Positions 6,295 to 11,038 of a stretch of 11,038 nucleotides of DNA are shown one piece after another. The notes under the pieces are model-generated. The model was given only the letters and a program-made list of their open reading frames with translations, searched no databases and was not told the origin of the DNA. The stretch comes from Chloroflexota bacterium (lineage in GTDB: Bacteria; Chloroflexota; Anaerolineae; Anaerolineales; Villigracilaceae), in NCBI GenBank assembly GCA_016191985.1, contig JACPVB010000038.1, forward strand, positions 1 to 11,038, written 5' to 3'. The position numbers were made by a program, and so were the translations under genes. The first letter of the stretch is position 1. Every line of letters begins with the position of its first letter.

Positions 6295-8091
6295 ATGAGA
6301 TTCCAATCCCCACAATCGAACTTATTCCAGGTATTCGCGGTCAGCGGGGTGAACACCATTTCCTTCGGTATTCAGGCCAGTGAAGAGGCAAAGCCCGGCC
6401 TGCTTGGGTTTGCGGTCGAGCGGATCGATCCCGCCAAGAATGAGCGATACATCATGCCGGGCTTCAAGATTTTCCGCTCGGTGATCCCGGTCCCAACACC
6501 GGAAGCTTTTGTCAGCACCTGGGAGCATCCGGTTCAAAGCCTGGTATGGGACGATTTTAGCGCCGAAGCGGATCACGAATACGAGTATCTCTTTCACCCC
6601 ATCAAGGGCAGGTCCAAAAATTTGGACCGCAGCGCGGGACCGATCCACATAAAAGTGCGCACCGAGCCGTTGTTCAGCAATGAGACGCACGATATTTTCT
6701 TTAATCGCGGCGTCGCCAGCAGCCAGGCATACCAGCGTCGCTTCGGCAATAGCAGGCTGGAGGCGCTCCCCCCAGAGAGACAGGCGGAGGCGCTCCATTG
6801 GCTGACGCGCGATTTGGATGAAGCCGCCCTGCGATTTATCCAGAGTGCCGGGCAGGGTGATACCTTGCTGGGTTGTTTTTATGAATTTCGTTATGAACCC
6901 GTGGCCAGGGAAATAAAAGCCGCAATGAATCGCGGTGTGAATGTTCGGCTTATTATTGACGCAAAGGTCAATGAATCCACAGACAAGAAGGGCGTTTTTC
7001 ACGAGAGCTTCCCGCGCGAAGATAATATCAAGATGCTCAATACGGTGGAAATCCCCCACCCCAGCGCAAATGTTATCCTGCGCCAGGCCAAATCGAACAG
7101 TATCCAACACAACAAATTTATGGTGCTGATGCGGGGCGGGAATCGGCCGCAGGAGGTGTGGACCGGTTCGACGAACATTTCACTGGGCGGGTTCAGCGGT
7201 CAGACGAATGTAGGTCATTGGGTACGCGACCCTGAAACAGCCAGGCAGTTTGCAGCCTATTGGGAGATTCTTAGCATAGACCCAGGCGCAAGAGACGGGT
7301 TTACCCGAAGCCAGGCTCGCGAGGCCAACCGCGCACTGCAAACTTCGATTGAAGCGCTGCATGAGACTCCAACAACCCTCGAGGCGATCCCGCCCGGGAT
7401 AACCCCGGTCTTCAGCCCTCGCGCCGGCAAGGACGTGCTGAACATGTACGTCAAACTTGTTGACTCGGCCAGGGCCTGTTCCTGCATCACACTTGCCTTC
7501 GGCATCAACGAGTTATTCAAGCAACAGCTCATTGACAACACCTTCCGCGACGAGGTGATCTTCATGCTGTTGGAGAAACGAGACCGTCCCAACCCGCGCA
7601 GTACCAAGCCTTTTGTCGAACTTAAATTCAGCAACAACGTTTATCAGGCATGGGGTTCGTACATCAAGGACCCGGTCTATCAATGGGCGCGTGAGACGAA
7701 TGCGCAAATCCTGCGGTTAAACTCGCATGTGGTCTACATCCATTCCAAATTCCTGCTGATGGACCCGCTCGGCGCCGACCCGATCGTGATCAGCGGCTCG
7801 GCAAATTTCAGTGAGGCATCCACCAACGATAACGATGAGAACATGCTCATCATTCGGGGGAATAAACGGGCGGCAGACATTTACTTCACGGAATTCAACC
7901 GCCTTTTCAACCATTACTATTACAGGTCCGTTCTTGAACAACTTAAGGAAAGCGGGCAAGCCATACAATCGGATGCAAGTCTTTTCCTGACAGAGGATGA
8001 TAAATGGCTGGAAAAATATAACAGCCCCCGCAAACTGCGGTCAAAGCGCCTGAAATTATATACAGACATGGAAGGCGCGGTGACGCTTTAA
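6295..8091 (+). CDS. Phospholipase D superfamily protein with two HKD halves
   Basis: The 598-residue protein has no signal peptide or membrane helix, so it is probably cytosolic. Residues about 10-122 form a beta-rich domain resembling a fibronectin-III/Ig fold (GLLGFAVERID at 36-45, then LVWDDFSAEADHEYEYLFHP). PLD half one (about 170-330) contains H272-N-K274 and GSTN at 291-294, but the aspartate expected at 279 is methionine. Half two (about 375-545) contains the complete motif H483-S-K485-FLLM-D490 and GSAN at 501-504. PLD enzymes use one His from each half, so both histidines being present suggests an active phosphodiesterase. Losing the aspartate in one half occurs in some members and need not inactivate. 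The substrate (DNA, RNA or phospholipid) cannot be told. It has its own promoter and a strong ribosome binding site, diverges from the transporter-like gene and converges with the SnoaL-like gene, so it seems to be a single-gene unit. Confidence 0.88.
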   Translation: MRFQSPQSNLFQVFAVSGVNTISFGIQASEEAKPGLLGFAVERIDPAKNERYIMPGFKIFRSVIPVPTPEAFVSTWEHPVQSLVWDDFSAEADHEYEYLFHPIKGRSKNLDRSAGPIHIKVRTEPLFSNETHDIFFNRGVASSQAYQRRFGNSRLEALPPERQAEALHWLTRDLDEAALRFIQSAGQGDTLLGCFYEFRYEPVAREIKAAMNRGVNVRLIIDAKVNESTDKKGVFHESFPREDNIKMLNTVEIPHPSANVILRQAKSNSIQHNKFMVLMRGGNRPQEVWTGSTNISLGGFSGQTNVGHWVRDPETARQFAAYWEILSIDPGARDGFTRSQAREANRALQTSIEALHETPTTLEAIPPGITPVFSPRAGKDVLNMYVKLVDSARACSCITLAFGINELFKQQLIDNTFRDEVIFMLLEKRDRPNPRSTKPFVELKFSNNVYQAWGSYIKDPVYQWARETNAQILRLNSHVVYIHSKFLLMDPLGADPIVISGSANFSEASTNDNDENMLIIRGNKRAADIYFTEFNRLFNHYYYRSVLEQLKESGQAIQSDASLFLTEDDKWLEKYNSPRKLRSKRLKLYTDMEGAVTL

Positions 8092-8102
8092 CCGCCCGGC
8101 GG

Positions 8103-8139
8103 AAAAAATCAAGAAATCCTGATCGACAGAGAAATCAGG
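8103..8139 (-). terminator. Possible terminator of the SnoaL-like gene
   Basis: On the minus strand, CCTGAT (8134-8139) and ATCAGG (8118-8123) form a 6-bp stem with a 10-nt loop. It is followed by a T-rich stretch ending in six T (8103-8108), about 32 nt beyond the stop at 8171. The T run starts 9 nt after the stem, which weakens the call. Confidence 0.3.
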
Positions 8140-8170
8140 TCAGTCCGCCTCATTGGGGATTGGCTCAAGA

Positions 8171-8584
8171 TCAAGCTGACATAACCCCAAGCTGCTGCAA
8201 CAGGCTTATGCCATCCTCTTCGCCCCAGTGTTCCACGATTTTGCCGTCCACAATTCGGGCAATGTAAATCCCTGAAAATTCAACGCGCATCCCCGTGGCG
8301 GGGATGCCATAAAAGTCCCCTGTGTGCGTGCCCGTCATGATGACGCGCGCAACAACTTTGTCACCTTCCGCGACCAGGTCTTGAATTTCAGTGCGGAAGT
8401 CGGGCATTCCAATCAGCGTTTTTTGGTGGACCGCTTTTGCGCCTTCCAACCCCGCGGGCATCCCAGGCATGATCTTGGGCGTGAGCACATCGAATGCCAT
8501 GATCTCATCAAGCCCATCCAGATTGTTGGTGTTGTAACATTCCTGATAGATGCGGACAATGTTCTTGTTCTCTTCGAGGGACAT
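8171..8584 (-). CDS. SnoaL-like (ester cyclase/NTF2-fold) protein
   Basis: From the ATG at 8584 the protein has 137 residues, starting MSLEENKNIVRIYQECYNTNN, a length normal for SnoaL-like NTF2-fold proteins. Family features are the N-terminal helix pair (IYQECYNTNNLDGLDEIMA), the central PDFRTEIQDLVAEGDKVVAR, the TGTHTGDFYGIPATG segment, and the closing IVDGKIVEHWGEEDG. Members include polyketide cyclases, but most of those outside biosynthetic clusters have no known substrate, and no polyketide genes are near. A longer reading from 8614 is possible. The shorter start is preferred because AAGGAG (8593-8598) sits 8 nt before it, and because the extra codons would cover an intergenic hairpin. 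It lies 47 bp downstream of the AAA/TPR ATPase gene on the same strand, so the two are probably co-transcribed. Confidence 0.87.
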   Translation of the reverse strand: MSLEENKNIVRIYQECYNTNNLDGLDEIMAFDVLTPKIMPGMPAGLEGAKAVHQKTLIGMPDFRTEIQDLVAEGDKVVARVIMTGTHTGDFYGIPATGMRVEFSGIYIARIVDGKIVEHWGEEDGISLLQQLGVMSA

Positions 8585-8606
8585 GGGGATCACTCCTTCA
8601 AATTTC

Positions 8607-8620
8607 GCCAGCAAGCTGGC
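8607..8620 (-). repeat. Small palindrome in the gap between the AAA/TPR gene and the SnoaL-like gene
   Basis: GCCAGC and GCTGGC are separated by 2 nt, so the transcript could fold a tight hairpin a few bases upstream of the SnoaL-like ribosome binding site. No T run follows, so it is not an intrinsic terminator. It could affect mRNA processing or stability within the operon. Confidence 0.45.
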
Positions 8621-8631
8621 TGACTCCAGAT

Positions 8632-11038
8632 TCAGCGCATCAATTTTTTAACCCGGGGTTGGTTCAAAAACGATTCAGTGAGTCCAGGCTCGAGCAGGGA
8701 TTCGGCAATCTGCCCCGCGATTTTGCGGCCTGTTGCAATGCCATCTTCGGCTTCTTTTTGATTTCCCATCTCTGATTGGACTTTTGCCAAATCCATTAGG
8801 ATCACCCAAAGATGAAGATTGGAATCAGTCTCCTTTGCCAGCGAGCAGGCTTCCGTTAAGACTTGAAGCGCTTCTTCGATTCGGTCCAATCCAAATAAGG
8901 CATTTCCCCTCCAGCGCAATACTTCGGGGATATCCACGCGCGTAAGCGGCATGGCTTCATCCAATAATTCATCTGCCAATGAAAGAGCCTTGTCAAATTC
9001 GTTTTTTGCCATTGCCAGTTCAATGTTCGCCAGACAGACAAAGATGGTGTAACGCGCGTACGGGATCGAAGTAGGTTGAAGCAGCATGTTTCCAACAACC
9101 TGTTCGGCAGATTGAAGATCGTCCATGAGCAGGTGCATGCGCGCTTTTGCGGCTTGTGGGAACGATCTCCAGGCAGGCTGTTTAGCGTCGGCGATCTGCA
9201 TGGCTCGTTCAATTAACGGATAGCCTTTTTCAACCGCGCCGCAATATGCGTACATCCAGGCCAGTTCTGAGCGCAGGCTGATGCTGCTGGCGATCAACCC
9301 CGCTTCGTCTGCAAGTAGACTGCTTTGCTCAGCCAGTTGAATCCCGCGCCCCAATTGACCGTTTTCAAAATAAGAGAATGCCATGAGCATCCGATCATAA
9401 GATTGTCCCCACAGGTTATCTATCTTTTCGCAGATCTGTAACGCCTGCCGGCTGCATTCCAGAGACTGTTCGTATTCCCCTGCATTGAAGTACGCTTCCG
9501 CCTCCGAACCTAAACTGTCCGCCAGCATTACCTGGTTATCCAAAGACCGCCAAAGGTCACGCGCTTCTCGAATGGAGAGATGCGCTTTCTCGAATTCACC
9601 GCGGCAGGTATAAAGGCGGCAAAGGTCGTTCAACACAAAAGCCAGTTGTTCGCGGTCATCCGACTCACGCGACAAAGCCAGCGCGACTTCACCATACTCA
9701 AGCGCCTGGCCGAGCCGCTTTGAGAATAAAAAGGTGATCATTAAATTCCAGTTTAATTTTGCCTGTGTGGCGCGGTCCCCGATTTCGCGGGAGATCTCAA
9801 GCGCCGCAATTAACATCTGTTCACTGAGTTCTGGATTATGCAGTTTGGAAAAAATGGAATAGATGGTGGCCTTTGCCATGAGCGCTTTCATCTCCGTCGG
9901 ACGATCTCCAAGCCCATGACCGTAAACTTGCATTTCTTCATAGGCTGCCAACGCCTCTTCAAAATGCCCGCTCAACTCAAGCACCGAACCCAGTTGCGTG
10001 AAAAGATGAATAACTTGTCCAAGGTCGGCGTTCGTGCGCTTTGCAACTTCCAGCGCGCGACGGAAGTGAGTTGCGGCTTCGGCATTGGCATACAAGCGCG
10101 CGGATTTTTCACCCGCGATCACGTCATATTTCAAGGAGCGCTCATCTCCCGCGCTGTAAAAATGATATGCCAGCAATGGCGCAAATTCTTCGATGCGGCT
10201 TGCGTGCAGTCCTTCCATAATCTCACCGATCTGGCGATGCAGTTCGGCGCGCTTCTTGATGAGGATCGATTCATAGGCCGCTTCCTGAATCAATACGTGG
10301 CGAAACGCGTATTCATTGCGAAGCGCCTCGATCAAGCTGACTTCCCTCAAATACTGAATCTGCGCATCCAGCCCGCCATTCAAGCTGGTGAGCGGTTTCA
10401 GCACGCGCACGTCAAACAGACGACCGATCACCGCCGCATTTTGCAAAACGTGTTTGGACGTTTCTGGCAGTCGGTCAATGCGGGCGCTCAAGACGCCGCG
10501 CAAGGTGTTCGGCAGTGAAATTTTTGCCGAATCGCTCACCGCCTTCCAATGGCTGTTCTCGCTGCTGCGCATAATCTGTTTTGTCTCGATCAGCGAGCGA
10601 ATGATTTCCTCAACGAAGAATGGGTTGCCCTCCGCTTTGGACACGATTAAATCGCGGATGGATTTTGGTAAATCTTTCACACCCAAAAGATTGTTTAATA
10701 AAGTTTCGGTCTGGTCCACCTGCAATGGAGCCAGGTCAATCAAGTGAAAACTGCCCGTCAATTTCGTTCCCATTTTTTGAATGGAATCCCAACTTGCGGC
10801 AGTGGTATCGGGACGCGACATGCAAACGAACAAGATCGGCTGGGATGCGCTCAAATCCACGAGGTTGAGCAGTAAATTCAGCGAGGCTTCATCCGACCAA
10901 TGCAGATCATCGAACACGATCACCAGCGGATTCTCCGCGGCCAGTCCACACATGAATCCGCGCGTGGCCTCGATCATCCTCTGGTTAAGCGCCTCGCCTT
11001 GAAAGCCCATCACAACTTTTGCGCTCTCTTCACTTTCC
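8632..11038 (-). CDS. AAA (AAA_16-type) ATPase with TPR-like repeats, C-terminal 801 residues (N-terminus beyond the right edge)
   Basis: The frame is open to the right edge. The in-frame GTG/ATG near 11013-11008 is internal because coding sequence (ESEESAKV) continues upstream of it. Visible residues 38-47 (LVIVFDDLHW) are a Walker B strand of the STAND/AAA_16 type, followed by SDEASLNLLL. Then come FVCMSRP (70-76), the family motif AEGNPFFVEEI (135-145), and a winged-helix-like region with LRGVLSARIDRLPE. From about residue 285 to the end it is all-helical with TPR-like units, for example SGHFEEALAAYEEM and AGEYEQSLECSRQALQICEKI. The Walker A motif lies outside the window. Proteins with this layout often carry an N-terminal adenylate/guanylate cyclase, kinase or LuxR-type domain and act as signalling ATPases. 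Which one applies here cannot be seen. It probably heads or continues an operon ending in the SnoaL-like gene. Confidence 0.88.
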   Translation of the reverse strand, partial: ESEESAKVVMGFQGEALNQRMIEATRGFMCGLAAENPLVIVFDDLHWSDEASLNLLLNLVDLSASQPILFVCMSRPDTTAASWDSIQKMGTKLTGSFHLIDLAPLQVDQTETLLNNLLGVKDLPKSIRDLIVSKAEGNPFFVEEIIRSLIETKQIMRSSENSHWKAVSDSAKISLPNTLRGVLSARIDRLPETSKHVLQNAAVIGRLFDVRVLKPLTSLNGGLDAQIQYLREVSLIEALRNEYAFRHVLIQEAAYESILIKKRAELHRQIGEIMEGLHASRIEEFAPLLAYHFYSAGDERSLKYDVIAGEKSARLYANAEAATHFRRALEVAKRTNADLGQVIHLFTQLGSVLELSGHFEEALAAYEEMQVYGHGLGDRPTEMKALMAKATIYSIFSKLHNPELSEQMLIAALEISREIGDRATQAKLNWNLMITFLFSKRLGQALEYGEVALALSRESDDREQLAFVLNDLCRLYTCRGEFEKAHLSIREARDLWRSLDNQVMLADSLGSEAEAYFNAGEYEQSLECSRQALQICEKIDNLWGQSYDRMLMAFSYFENGQLGRGIQLAEQSSLLADEAGLIASSISLRSELAWMYAYCGAVEKGYPLIERAMQIADAKQPAWRSFPQAAKARMHLLMDDLQSAEQVVGNMLLQPTSIPYARYTIFVCLANIELAMAKNEFDKALSLADELLDEAMPLTRVDIPEVLRWRGNALFGLDRIEEALQVLTEACSLAKETDSNLHLWVILMDLAKVQSEMGNQKEAEDGIATGRKIAGQIAESLLEPGLTESFLNQPRVKKLMR

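Noticed and set aside
6197..6295. A 32-codon open frame starting ATGAACAAG and ending in TAA that overlaps the PLD start codon by one base
   Set aside because: It could look like a leader peptide, but the best promoter (6219-6247) lies inside it and would start transcription after its ATG. No ribosome binding site precedes it.
6322..7110. A 262-codon open frame on the minus strand inside the PLD gene
   Set aside because: It lies wholly antisense to a gene with clear catalytic motifs, promoter and ribosome binding site. Its own translation shows no recognisable domain. Long antisense frames are common in coding DNA of this composition.
8585..8614. A ten-residue N-terminal extension of the SnoaL-like protein (start at 8614)
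   Set aside because: The internal ATG at 8584 has a well-placed AAGGAG, the family normally starts at that position, and the extension covers part of an intergenic palindrome.
8632..11013. Treating the GTG at 11013 as the true start of the AAA/TPR protein
   Set aside because: The frame stays open to the window edge, and the Walker B motif lies only about 30 residues in. The Walker A part of the domain must therefore be upstream.

Overview
The window looks like a piece of a bacterial chromosome, most likely from the Chloroflexota (Anaerolineae-like). This is an inference from gene style and from intergenic repeats. The genes are a PAS/GAF sensor with a two-helix N-terminal anchor, a transporter-like protein fused to HEAT repeats and a cyclic-nucleotide domain, and an AAA/TPR signalling ATPase. 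The repeats, when translated, give the SERSEE and LSLSKD peptides that recur in many environmental Chloroflexota-type genomes. No rRNA, tRNA, CRISPR array, transposase or phage gene is visible.

Layout from left to right. Positions 1-855 (minus) hold the N-terminal 285 residues of a membrane-anchored PAS-GAF sensor that runs off the left edge. Positions 856-1603 are a gene-free, AT-rich stretch carrying an exact 45-bp direct repeat, a dispersed palindromic element between the two copies, and a long hairpin. Positions 1604-2881 (plus) encode an HI0933/BaiN-type flavoprotein. A cluster of ACGGAT units follows at 2861-2946. Positions 2952-5984 (minus) encode a 1010-residue protein with a polytopic NTT/MFS-like membrane domain, a HEAT-repeat array and a C-terminal cyclic-nucleotide-binding domain. 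Positions 5985-6294 are a divergent intergenic region with a GC-rich structured block flanked by 12-bp direct repeats, plus a good sigma70-type promoter facing right.

Positions 6295-8091 (plus) encode a 598-residue phospholipase-D-superfamily protein with two HKD halves, the first lacking its aspartate. Converging on it from the right is a probable two-gene minus-strand operon. Its upstream gene is an AAA ATPase with TPR-like repeats, cut by the right edge (8632-11038). Its downstream gene is a small SnoaL-like protein (8171-8584).

The genes do not form an obvious pathway. Three of them (PAS/GAF sensor, CNB-domain transporter-like protein, AAA/TPR ATPase) belong to signal-sensing architectures, but nothing in the sequence ties them together. 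I did not find a convincing new multigene system. The most notable items are the transporter-HEAT-CNB fusion, the asymmetric PLD protein and the two intergenic repeat mosaics.
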